From positions 1 to 64,000 of the forward strand of contig DAIOUL010000005.1 of assembly GCA_036759545.1 (NCBI GenBank): a stretch of DNA of 64,000 bases. The letters are read 5' to 3'. Positions 44,377 through 52,986 of this stretch are shown here, one piece after another. Source of the DNA: 66-474 sp036759545 (GTDB lineage Bacteria > Pseudomonadota > Gammaproteobacteria > Xanthomonadales > Rhodanobacteraceae). Every line of letters begins with the position of its first letter. Position 1 is the stretch's first letter. The notes beneath the pieces were generated by a model that saw only the letters and a list, made by a program, of their open reading frames with translations, searched no databases and was not told where the DNA came from. The translations under genes were made by a program, and so were the position numbers.

Positions 44377-44567
44377 TTCCCCGGATCGAATATCGTTTCG
44401 ATGCGCGAGCCGAACAGCCGCGCGATCTTGAATGCCAGCGGCAGGCTCGGATCGTACTTGCCCGTCTCGATCGCATTGATGGTCTGGCGCGAGACGTCCA
44501 GCCGCTCGCCCAGTTCGCCTTGCGACCAGCCGTGTTTCTCGCGCAGCTCGCGCACGCGGTTCTCCAT
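44373..44567 (-). CDS. XRE family transcriptional regulator (small)
   Basis: A 64-residue Cro/CI-type helix-turn-helix protein: NRVRELREKHGWSQGELGE and VSRQTINAIETGKYDPSLP are the helices, and the end is SRIETIFDPGK. It is the YgzD-like type of minimal regulator that is often encoded beside a membrane protein. Its ATG overlaps the stop of the membrane protein gene (TGATG). The paired operators at 44999-45061 are the natural targets for it. Confidence 0.92.
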   Translation of the reverse strand: MENRVRELREKHGWSQGELGERLDVSRQTINAIETGKYDPSLPLAFKIARLFGSRIETIFDPGK

Positions 44568-44983
44568 CAACAACCCCACCAGTCCCAAGTACCGGTGACG
44601 CGCCGCTTCAAACCGAGCCGCGTAAAACCGTAGATCAGGCACAGGGAGGGAAAGATCCAGAACAGCTCGCTTCCATCGCCGTGCCAGACTTTCGCCATCG
44701 CCAGGAAACCGGCAATCATGCAAACAGTGCCGACCAGACCGGTGGCGACGCTCAACGAAATCAGATGCAGACGCTGTTCCAGCTCGTCGGCCAGCATTAC
44801 CCGCCGGGCCATCAGCACCACCACCCAGCCGATGGGCACGGCCGGACTCACCGCAATCGCGGCCCGCACCCAGGTGTCGTGTGTCTCGCGCAGCATTGGC
44901 CACAGCGAACACAACAGCACGGTGTAGACCACCATCAGCAGCAGCACGTATAGATTGAAACGCCTGGTGCTGAAACGCGCCAT
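44567..44983 (-). CDS. Small membrane protein next to XRE regulator
   Basis: A 138-residue protein with four predicted transmembrane helices (about 12-30, 39-58, 74-95, 106-122) and a short DELEQRLHLISLS motif in the central loop. It has no signal peptide. The family resembles the DUF2178-like proteins coded ahead of small XRE regulators in many bacteria, but I am not sure of the name. GGGAGG stands before ATG 44983, about 30 bases after the predicted transcription start. First gene of the operon. Confidence 0.75.
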   Translation of the reverse strand: MARFSTRRFNLYVLLLMVVYTVLLCSLWPMLRETHDTWVRAAIAVSPAVPIGWVVVLMARRVMLADELEQRLHLISLSVATGLVGTVCMIAGFLAMAKVWHGDGSELFWIFPSLCLIYGFTRLGLKRRVTGTWDWWGC

Positions 44984-44998
44984 GACGCCCTCCCGCTA

Positions 44999-45016
44999 TG
45001 TCAAGTCAACTTGACA
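44999..45016. promoter_or_regulatory. Operator 1, TGTCAAG-N4-CTTGACA
   Basis: TGTCAAG (44999-45005) and CTTGACA (45010-45016) are perfect inverted repeats around TCAA. It covers the predicted transcription start of the membrane protein/XRE operon. Probably the binding site of the XRE protein; see the second copy at 45044-45061. Confidence 0.6.
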
Positions 45017-45020
45017 GCGG

Positions 45021-45049
45021 AGGTTAAAGGCATCCGCGGTCCATGTCAA
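45021..45049 (-). promoter_or_regulatory. Sigma-70-like promoter of the membrane protein/XRE operon
   Basis: Minus strand: TTGACA at 45049-45044, 17-base spacer, TAACCT at 45026-45021. The -35 is a perfect consensus embedded in operator 2, and the expected start site falls in operator 1, so binding would block the promoter directly. Confidence 0.5.
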
Positions 45050-45061
45050 GCGAACTTGACA
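45044..45061. promoter_or_regulatory. Operator 2, TGTCAAG-N4-CTTGACA
   Basis: The same arms as operator 1 around CGAA; centres are 45 bases apart, a little over four helical turns. Only the four central bases differ between the two copies. The right arm supplies the -35 box of the promoter on the minus strand. Confidence 0.6.
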
Positions 45062-45079
45062 CTGACGAAAGGGCGGGAA

Positions 45080-45406
45080 TTACTTGACGACGATCGTGCC
45101 GACCATCTGCGGATGGATCGAGCAGAAATAGGTGTACGTGCCGGGTTTGGCGAACGTCGCCTGGTAATGATCGCCGGTGTCGAGCGCCGGTGATGAGGGG
45201 AACTGGTTGCCGGTGCTGACCACGATGTGCGGTTCTTCGTCGGTATTGGTCCAGGTGACCTGCGCGCCGGCGGGCACCGTGATCTGAGCGGGCATGAAGT
45301 GGAAATTGTGGATTTGCACTTGGTACTTGGTGGCTGTGGCTTGCGTCGCGGCGGAAGCGGCCAGCGGCAGCGCGAGCGCGATGAACAGCAATGAACGTTC
45401 GAACAT
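45080..45406 (-). CDS. Cupredoxin (plastocyanin/pseudoazurin-like), exported
   Basis: A 108-residue protein with a Sec signal (MFERSLLFIALALPLAASA). The blue-copper ligands are present: histidine in DEEPHIVVS and C-x2-H-x2-M in YFCSIHPQM. The short length and C-SIHPQM-V spacing match the amicyanin/plastocyanin-like group. It probably carries electrons or copper in the periplasm. It lies 27 bases downstream of the metallophosphoesterase gene, the second gene of the ECF-controlled unit proposed at 46369-46468. Confidence 0.9.
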   Translation of the reverse strand: MFERSLLFIALALPLAASAATQATATKYQVQIHNFHFMPAQITVPAGAQVTWTNTDEEPHIVVSTGNQFPSSPALDTGDHYQATFAKPGTYTYFCSIHPQMVGTIVVK

Positions 45407-45433
45407 GATTCGATCCCTTTTTGGCTGCGCCGC

Positions 45434-46369
45434 TCAGGCGAGCGCCGCGTCGGTGATGGCGATGGTTTGCGAACCGCGCACGTGGCGCACTTCGCGCAAG
45501 CCGATGTGTTTGCGCAATTGCGCAGCCGGCAGATCCTTCAACGGACCGGGCGCGGGACCTTGGCCGGGCGCCGGTTGCGGATAGGCAGTCGAACGCGCGG
45601 TGTAGAACGTCACCTTCCCTTCCACCGTCTGCTGGATCTGGTGGATGTGGCCGTTCAACACCGTCACCGAACCGAAGCGATTCAGCAGTTCCAGCGCCTG
45701 CGCGGCGTCTTGCGTGCCCCAGCCCCATTGCGGGTACAGCGACCACATCGGCATGTGCGCGAGCACCACGATCGGCGTGCTGGCAGACAGGCCAGCGACA
45801 TCCTGTTTCAGCCACGCCAGTTGTTCGGTGCCGAGAAAACCCAAGCCACCGGCCTGCAGGTTCAACACGTTCACAAGCGCGACAAAATGCACGCCATGGT
45901 GATCGAAGCTGTGCCAGCCGCCGCCGCTGACGCCGCCGCCGAAACGGTCGAAGAACGCCTTGCCGTTGTCGCCGATCACGTCGTGCTCGCCCGGAATGAA
46001 GAACACCTGGTCGACCTTGGCTTCGCTCAGCACCTGCTTCACCGTGTCGAACTGCTCCGGTTTGGACAGATGCGTGAGGTCGCCGGTGTGCACGATGAAA
46101 TCGGGGCGCTGCGGCTGCGCGTTGATGTGCGCGATCGTCTCGCGCAACGTGGCGAGCGGATCGGGATTGGGCGCCTGATGGAACCCGATGTGGCTATCGC
46201 TGATCTGCACGAAGCGGAAGGTCGCATCGGCCGCGGCATTGCTCGCGCCCAGGGCGCTCGCGTGCGCGATGCCGCCCTTCATCATCCAGACCGCACCGGC
46301 GCCGGCCCAGGCCATGCATTCCAGAAAGCGGCGGCGCTGCGGTACTTCATCATCGTGTCGGTCGTTCAT
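45434..46369 (-). CDS. Tat-exported metallophosphoesterase (calcineurin-like)
   Basis: A 311-residue phosphoesterase with an N-terminal RRRFLE twin-arginine motif followed by a hydrophobic stretch AWAGAGAVWMMKGG. The metal motifs are QISDSHIGF (D-x-H), HTGDLTH (GD), PGEHD in place of GNHD, VLAHMP and NGHIHQ (GHxH). The third motif has glutamate where the conserved metal-ligand asparagine is expected. Substrate unknown. It is divergent from the ECF sigma gene and followed by the cupredoxin gene. The start ATG 46369 is about 22 bases from the predicted start site. Confidence 0.86.
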   Translation of the reverse strand: MNDRHDDEVPQRRRFLECMAWAGAGAVWMMKGGIAHASALGASNAAADATFRFVQISDSHIGFHQAPNPDPLATLRETIAHINAQPQRPDFIVHTGDLTHLSKPEQFDTVKQVLSEAKVDQVFFIPGEHDVIGDNGKAFFDRFGGGVSGGGWHSFDHHGVHFVALVNVLNLQAGGLGFLGTEQLAWLKQDVAGLSASTPIVVLAHMPMWSLYPQWGWGTQDAAQALELLNRFGSVTVLNGHIHQIQQTVEGKVTFYTARSTAYPQPAPGQGPAPGPLKDLPAAQLRKHIGLREVRHVRGSQTIAITDAALA

Positions 46370-46397
46370 GGCGGTTCTCGCGTGGGGTTCGCGATGA

Positions 46398-46426
46398 ATT
46401 ACCGGCGCGCCACGCGGTTTATTCCC
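46398..46426 (-). promoter_or_regulatory. ECF-type promoter box, leftward
   Basis: Minus strand: GGGAATAAA (46426-46418), 15-base spacer, GTAAT. It is the mirror image of the box at 46440-46468 and drives the metallophosphoesterase-cupredoxin unit. Leader about 22-25 bases. Confidence 0.5.
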
Positions 46427-46449
46427 GTCGCAAGCCCGCGGGAATAAAC
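46417..46449. repeat. Perfect 11-bp inverted repeat between the divergent ECF units
   Basis: GTTTATTCCCG (46417-46427) and CGGGAATAAAC (46439-46449) are exact reverse complements with an 11-base spacer. The arms contain the two GGGAATAAA boxes. The symmetry is fully explained by two back-to-back promoters, but a dimeric regulator site is also possible. Confidence 0.8.
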
Positions 46450-46468
46450 TCGCCGACGCGGCGGTCTT
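46440..46468 (+). promoter_or_regulatory. ECF-type promoter box, rightward
   Basis: GGGAATAAA (46440-46448), 15-base spacer, GTCTT (46464-46468). Both sides share the same spacer length and a GT at the start of the second box. It would give the sigma/anti-sigma operon its own autoregulated promoter with a leader of about 34 bases. Confidence 0.5.
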
Positions 46469-46508
46469 GTTTGAATGCTCCGCGCACCGCAGCGGACTGC
46501 GAGACGGC

Positions 46509-47021
46509 ATGGCGACGCGCGCGCAATTCGAGACCAACGTAATGCAGCACCTGGATGCCGCCTACAACCTGGCGCGCTGGCTGGCGCGCAACGACGCCGA
46601 TGCGCAGGACGTGGTGCAGGAAGCCGCGCTGCGCGCGTTCCGTTATTTCGACGGTTTCCGCGGCGGCGACGCGCGTGTGTGGCTGCTGACGATCGTGCGC
46701 AATACGTTCTATTCGCTGCACGCCTCGTCGGCTTCGAAGATGACGGAGAGCTACGACGAAGCGTTGCACGAGCGCGCCGACGAGCACACGCCGGATCCGG
46801 AGGCGCTGCTGTCGCGCGCATCGGATGCCGCGCAACTGCACGCGGCGCTGGAGCGCCTTCCATCCGAATACCGCGAAATCCTGGCGCTGCGCGAATTCGA
46901 GGAGTGTTCCTACAAGGAGATCGCGTCGATCACGCGATTGAAGATTGGCACGGTGATGTCGCGGCTGGCGCGTGCGCGCGAACGCCTGGCCGTCGAATTG
47001 AGCGTGGAGGCTTCGCCATGA
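46509..47021 (+). CDS. ECF RNA polymerase sigma factor
   Basis: A 170-residue sigma-70 family factor without region 1/3. Region 2 is at about 9-75 (AYNLARWLARNDADAQDVVQE, RAFRYFDGFRGGDARVWLL) and region 4 at about 115-165 (LPSEYREILALREFEECSYKEIA, GTVMSRLARARERL). Its stop overlaps the anti-sigma ATG (ATGA), so the two are coupled. ATG 46509 is preferred; a longer reading from 46467 would overlap the -10 box. Confidence 0.93.
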   Translation: MATRAQFETNVMQHLDAAYNLARWLARNDADAQDVVQEAALRAFRYFDGFRGGDARVWLLTIVRNTFYSLHASSASKMTESYDEALHERADEHTPDPEALLSRASDAAQLHAALERLPSEYREILALREFEECSYKEIASITRLKIGTVMSRLARARERLAVELSVEASP

Positions 47022-47794
47022 ACTGCACCGAAGCCCGCGCACTGCTGCACGCCTATCTGGACGACGAGCTGGACGCCGCGCGCAGCGCGGAAATCGCGCA
47101 GCATCTTTCGGCGTGCGCGGAATGCGCCGCGCGTTACCGCGCGCTGGAAAACTTGCAGCAATCCTTGCGCGCGCCGCAGTTGCGGCATGCCGCGCCGATG
47201 GGATTGGCCACGCGCATCCGCGCGCATTTGCCCGATGATGCACCCGCGCTGATTCAACGGCGGCCGTGGCAATGGCCCGCATTGAGTGCGGCGTTGGCCG
47301 CGTCGCTGTTGATTGCCGTTGCCGTCGTGGGTTGGCAGGCGGTGCAGTTGCGCGCGCACGGCGCCGATGCGCTGGTGACCGAAGCCGTGTCCGATCACGT
47401 GCGCTCGCTACTGGCTGCGCATCTAATCGACGTGCGCTCTTCCGATCAGCATACGGTCAAGCCGTGGTTCGACGGCCGGCTGGATTTTTCGCCGCAGGTG
47501 AAGGATCTCGGCGCGCAGGGATTCGAATTGATCGGCGGCCGGCTGGACGTGCTGGGCGACGAACGCGTGGCCGCGCTGGTGTACAAGCGCCACCTGCACA
47601 TGATCAATCTGTTCCAGTGGCCGGCGAACGGCGCGGCGGCGGAAGAACCGAAGGAGCAATCGCGCAACGGCTACCACGCAATTTTCTGGCGCGAAGGCGG
47701 CATGCAGTTCCTCGCCGTTTCCGATACGGCCGACCTCAACGCCTTCGTGCAGGATTTCCGCGCGGCGGTGCCACTGGGGTCGGAGCCGCGCTGA
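47018..47794 (+). CDS. Anti-sigma factor with zinc finger (ZAS), membrane-anchored
   Basis: A 258-residue protein. The N-terminal zinc-binding anti-sigma domain has CTEARALLHAYLDDELD and H-x3-C-x2-C in QHLSACAECAARY. One transmembrane helix lies at about 88-107 (LSAALAASLLIAVAVVGW), and a periplasmic domain of about 150 residues follows, with a conserved-looking segment DRVAALVYKRHLHMINLFQW-like (here DERVAALVYKRHLHMINLF). Domain layout and position imply membrane control of the ECF factor. The signal sensed is unknown. Confidence 0.9.
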   Translation: MNCTEARALLHAYLDDELDAARSAEIAQHLSACAECAARYRALENLQQSLRAPQLRHAAPMGLATRIRAHLPDDAPALIQRRPWQWPALSAALAASLLIAVAVVGWQAVQLRAHGADALVTEAVSDHVRSLLAAHLIDVRSSDQHTVKPWFDGRLDFSPQVKDLGAQGFELIGGRLDVLGDERVAALVYKRHLHMINLFQWPANGAAAEEPKEQSRNGYHAIFWREGGMQFLAVSDTADLNAFVQDFRAAVPLGSEPR

Positions 47795-47812
47795 AGCGCA
47801 TCGCGCACAAAA

Positions 47813-47871
47813 CCGTTCGCGCTGAGCGTCGCGTCAGCGGTGCACTGTAGGAGCGAGCCTGCTCGCGACCG
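47813..47871. repeat. Intergenic palindromic remnant after the anti-sigma gene
   Basis: CCGTTCGCGCTGAGCG (47813-47828) repeats the outer half of the tat operon element at 37617. GCGAG/CTCGC (47853-47866) forms a hairpin in a GTAGGAGCGAG context. Located between convergent genes, so a transcription end signal is possible. Confidence 0.5.
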
Positions 47872-50103
<2,232 letters not shown>

Positions 50104-50212
50104 GGTGGCCTCGGTCTCGGCTGCATGGAAACCGCCATTGTCGCGGGTACGCGCCGGGCCGCCAAGCGAACGCGATAAGGAACTTGCAACCCGTTTCGGC
50201 GATCATTGCAGG

Positions 50213-51277
50213 ATGCGTACTCTTGCCATTGCCTGCGCCGCCTTGCTCGCCTGTGGCAGCGCAAATGCACAAAACGCCGCGTCTGCATCGACGACGTCAC
50301 CTGCATCGTCATCCAGTATCACGACGCTCGAAACCGTCAGCGTTACCGGCGTGCTACCGGGTCCCGGACTGTGGAAGGTGAGCCGCAACGGCCACGTGCT
50401 GTGGGTGCTGGGCGTGATTCCTTCGCTGCCTGCGCACATGCAATGGCGCTCGGCCGAAGTGGAACAGGCGATCGCCGGCTCGCAGGAAGTGATCGAGTCG
50501 CCGAAGGTCAAGGTAAAGCTCGACACCAACTTCTTCGGGAAATTATTCCTGCTGCCTTCGGCACTCGGTGCGCGCAAGAATCCCGACGGCAAGACATTGC
50601 GCGATGTGCTGCCCGCGCCGATGTACGCGCGGTGGCTGGGCTTGAAGCAGCGATATCTCGGCAATGACAACGATGTCGAGCGCTGGCGGCCGATCTTTGC
50701 CGCGCTGAAGTTGTATCGGGAGGCGCTGAAGAAGAACGACCTGCGCAGCAGCGGCGGTGTCGAAGACACCATCGAAGCACTCGCGAAACAGCACGGCATC
50801 ACGCCGGTGTCCAGCGAATACACGCTGATCGTGCGCGAACCGCGCCAGGCGATCCGCGCGTTCGAAGCCGCGGGGCCGGATGGCATCGCGTGTTTCGGCC
50901 ACACGCTGGACAGCGTCGAGCACGATCTTCCCGCAATGCGCGCGCGCGCGAACGCCTGGTCCACCGGAGATATCGACACGCTGCGCAAGCTGCCCGACAG
51001 CCGGTTCCGGCAGGTCTGCACGGACGCGATTACCGGGGCCGGCTTCGCACGCCAGCTCGGCATCAGCGATGTGCCGGCGAAAGTCCAGGCACACTGGCTG
51101 AATCTGGCGCGCGGCGCGCTGAAAACGTATCCGCAGAGTTTCGCGGTATTGCCGATGCAGGAGCTGATGGACGCGGATGGCTCGCTCGCGATCTTGAAAT
51201 CGCAGGGCTACGCGGTGCAATCGCCGGACGAACTGGATGCGCATGCGGCCGCGGCATCCAGCTCGGCCGCGCTGTAA
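50213..51277 (+). CDS. TraB/GumN family protein, exported
   Basis: A 354-residue protein with a signal peptide (LAIACAALLACGSANA) and the TraB/GumN-like layout: GLWKVSRNGHVLWVLGVIPSLP near residues 50-72, then LPSALGARKNP and a long helical body. The usual GT-x-H metal-site motif reads GVIP here, so the histidine is missing. Known family members are metal-dependent peptidases (Tiki, PrgY) or exopolysaccharide-associated GumN. The active-site change suggests a non-catalytic or divergent member. Function unknown. ATG 50213 gives a good signal peptide. Confidence 0.78.
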   Translation: MRTLAIACAALLACGSANAQNAASASTTSPASSSSITTLETVSVTGVLPGPGLWKVSRNGHVLWVLGVIPSLPAHMQWRSAEVEQAIAGSQEVIESPKVKVKLDTNFFGKLFLLPSALGARKNPDGKTLRDVLPAPMYARWLGLKQRYLGNDNDVERWRPIFAALKLYREALKKNDLRSSGGVEDTIEALAKQHGITPVSSEYTLIVREPRQAIRAFEAAGPDGIACFGHTLDSVEHDLPAMRARANAWSTGDIDTLRKLPDSRFRQVCTDAITGAGFARQLGISDVPAKVQAHWLNLARGALKTYPQSFAVLPMQELMDADGSLAILKSQGYAVQSPDELDAHAAAASSSAAL

Positions 51278-51279
51278 AA

Positions 51280-51307
51280 AAACGGCGCGAATCATCGCGC
51301 CGTTTCT
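51280..51307. terminator. Bidirectional terminator between the TraB/GumN and DUF1328 genes
   Basis: AACGGCGCGA (51281-51290) pairs with TCGCGCCGTT (51295-51304) around ATCA. It is flanked by an A run on the left and TCT on the right, so it can end transcription from both convergent genes. Confidence 0.75.
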
Positions 51308-51327
51308 GGCCTCCCGCGAAGGTTTGT

Positions 51328-51489
51328 TCAAATTCGCCGCCGGCCGAAGATCAGCGAGGCGATGAACAGGATGATGAAGATGATGAACAGGATCTTGGCG
51401 ATCCCGGCAGCGGTGCCGGCCACGCCGAAGAACCCGAAGAAGCCCGCGATCAGGGCGATGATCAGGAAAACGATGGCGTAGTAGAGCAT
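51328..51489 (-). CDS. DUF1328/UPF0391 small membrane protein
   Basis: A 53-residue protein with two hydrophobic helices (AIVFLIIALIAGFFGFF and ILFIIFIILFIASLIFG) ending in RRRI. GxxGFxG in the middle is the family mark of YtjA-like UPF0391 proteins, often induced under stress. GGAGG stands 6 bases before the ATG. Location is likely the inner membrane; no function is known. Confidence 0.9.
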   Translation of the reverse strand: MLYYAIVFLIIALIAGFFGFFGVAGTAAGIAKILFIIFIILFIASLIFGRRRI

Positions 51490-51592
51490 CGGAGACCTCC
51501 TTGTGCTTGCCCGCGTGGGCGGACGGAATGCCGCCCATTCCGGCGCGGCCAGTGGCAGCATTGACGCGCAGGCGTGAGCGCGATGTGATGAG

Positions 51593-52192
51593 ATGATCGT
51601 CCTGTTCAACAAACCGTACGGCGTGCTGTGCCAGTTCACCGAGCGCGGCGGATCGCTCGATGAAAGCGGGCCACGCCGCACGCTGGCCGAATTCGGATTG
51701 CCGCCCGAAATCTATCCGGCGGGTCGGCTGGATTTCGATTCCGAAGGCTTGTTGCTGCTGACCGACGATGGCGCACTCGCGCATCGCCTCACCGATCCGC
51801 GTCATCACAAGCCCAAGACCTATGTGGTGCAGGTCGAAGGCGTACCGGATGACGTCGCATTGCAACGTTTGCGCAACGGCGTGGAACTGAAGGACGGCAT
51901 CACGCGCCCCGCCGGGGTGGGCGTGCTGCAACATCCGCCGGATTGGCTGTGGCCGCGCGATCCGCCGGTGCGATTCCGCAAGACCGTGCCGGATTCATGG
52001 GTGGAAATCACGCTGCGCGAAGGCCGCAACCGGCAGGTGCGGCGCATGACCGCGGCGGTCGGCCTGCCGACGCTGCGGCTGATCCGCACGCGCATCGGAG
52101 AATATTCGCTGGAAGGGCTCGCGCCGGGCGAGTGGCGCGTGCCGGATGTTCCGCATCGATCACGAGCGCCACGAATTCGAGGAAGCCGATGA
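51593..52192 (+). CDS. rluE: 23S rRNA pseudouridine synthase RluE-like
   Basis: A 199-residue pseudouridine synthase of the RsuA family with the catalytic motif AGRLDFDSEGLLLLTDDG (aspartate in RLD) and the C-terminal LREGRNRQVRRMTAAVGLPTLRL. The absent S4 domain and the short length fit RluE (U2457) rather than RluB/RsuA. It shares 4 bases (ATGA) with the methyltransferase start. Confidence 0.9.
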   Translation: MIVLFNKPYGVLCQFTERGGSLDESGPRRTLAEFGLPPEIYPAGRLDFDSEGLLLLTDDGALAHRLTDPRHHKPKTYVVQVEGVPDDVALQRLRNGVELKDGITRPAGVGVLQHPPDWLWPRDPPVRFRKTVPDSWVEITLREGRNRQVRRMTAAVGLPTLRLIRTRIGEYSLEGLAPGEWRVPDVPHRSRAPRIRGSR

Positions 52193-52941
52193 GCGTGAAT
52201 TTCAAGGATCATTTCTCGGGACACGCCGATCTGTACGCGCAGGCGCGGCCGCGTTATCCCGGCGCGTTGTTCGAATGGATCGCACGGCAGTCGCCGATGC
52301 GCCAATGCGTTTGGGACGCGGCTTGCGGCAATGGTCAGGCGAGCGTGGCGCTGGCGGAGAAGTTCGACCGCGTCGTCGCCACCGATCCCAGCGCGCAGCA
52401 GATCACGCAGGCGCAACGACATCCGCGGATCGAATACCGCGTGGAACCTGCGGAGCACAGTTCGATGGAAGATCGTTCCGTCGATGCGGTCACCGTGGCA
52501 CAGGCGCTGCACTGGTTCGATTTGCCGCGTTTCGTCGAAGAAGTGCGGCGTGTCGCCAGGCCCGGCGCACTGTTCGCGGCGTGGAGTTACGCCGGCTGCA
52601 ACGTGGGCGCGAAAGTCGATGCGGTGATCGCGCGGCTTTACGAGGGCATTCTGGGTGAATACTGGCCGCCGGAGCGCAGATCGGTGGAGGAAGGTTACGC
52701 ATCGCTGGAAATTCCATTCCCGCAAATCGAAGCGCCCGCTTTCGAAATGCGCACGGATTGGAATGCCGAACAGTTGCTGGCGTATCTGCGCTCGTGGTCG
52801 GCGGCGCAGCGTTACCGGAAAGCAACCGGCAGCGATGCTGTGGCCGAGATTTCGGAGGAACTGCGCAGTGCGTGGGGCGATGCCCACTCTTCGCGCGCGG
52901 TCCGCTGGAAACTGGCCTTGCGTGCCGCGCGCGTGGATTGA
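52189..52941 (+). CDS. Class I SAM-dependent methyltransferase
   Basis: A 250-residue methyltransferase with HADLYAQARPRYP, the SAM loop VWDAACGNGQASVAL and post-I ATDPSAQQI, then AEHSSMEDRSVDAVTVAQALHWF, a pattern of the trans-aconitate/thiol-type group (Methyltransf_11). The GNGQA version of the loop and DRSVDAVTVAQALHWFD are shared by uncharacterised bacterial members. Substrate unknown. Overlap with rluE suggests joint translation only. Confidence 0.87.
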   Translation: MSVNFKDHFSGHADLYAQARPRYPGALFEWIARQSPMRQCVWDAACGNGQASVALAEKFDRVVATDPSAQQITQAQRHPRIEYRVEPAEHSSMEDRSVDAVTVAQALHWFDLPRFVEEVRRVARPGALFAAWSYAGCNVGAKVDAVIARLYEGILGEYWPPERRSVEEGYASLEIPFPQIEAPAFEMRTDWNAEQLLAYLRSWSAAQRYRKATGSDAVAEISEELRSAWGDAHSSRAVRWKLALRAARVD

Positions 52942-52986
52942 TTCCATCGAACGAGCCGGCAGGAGGCGCCGGCTCATCCGGATTGA

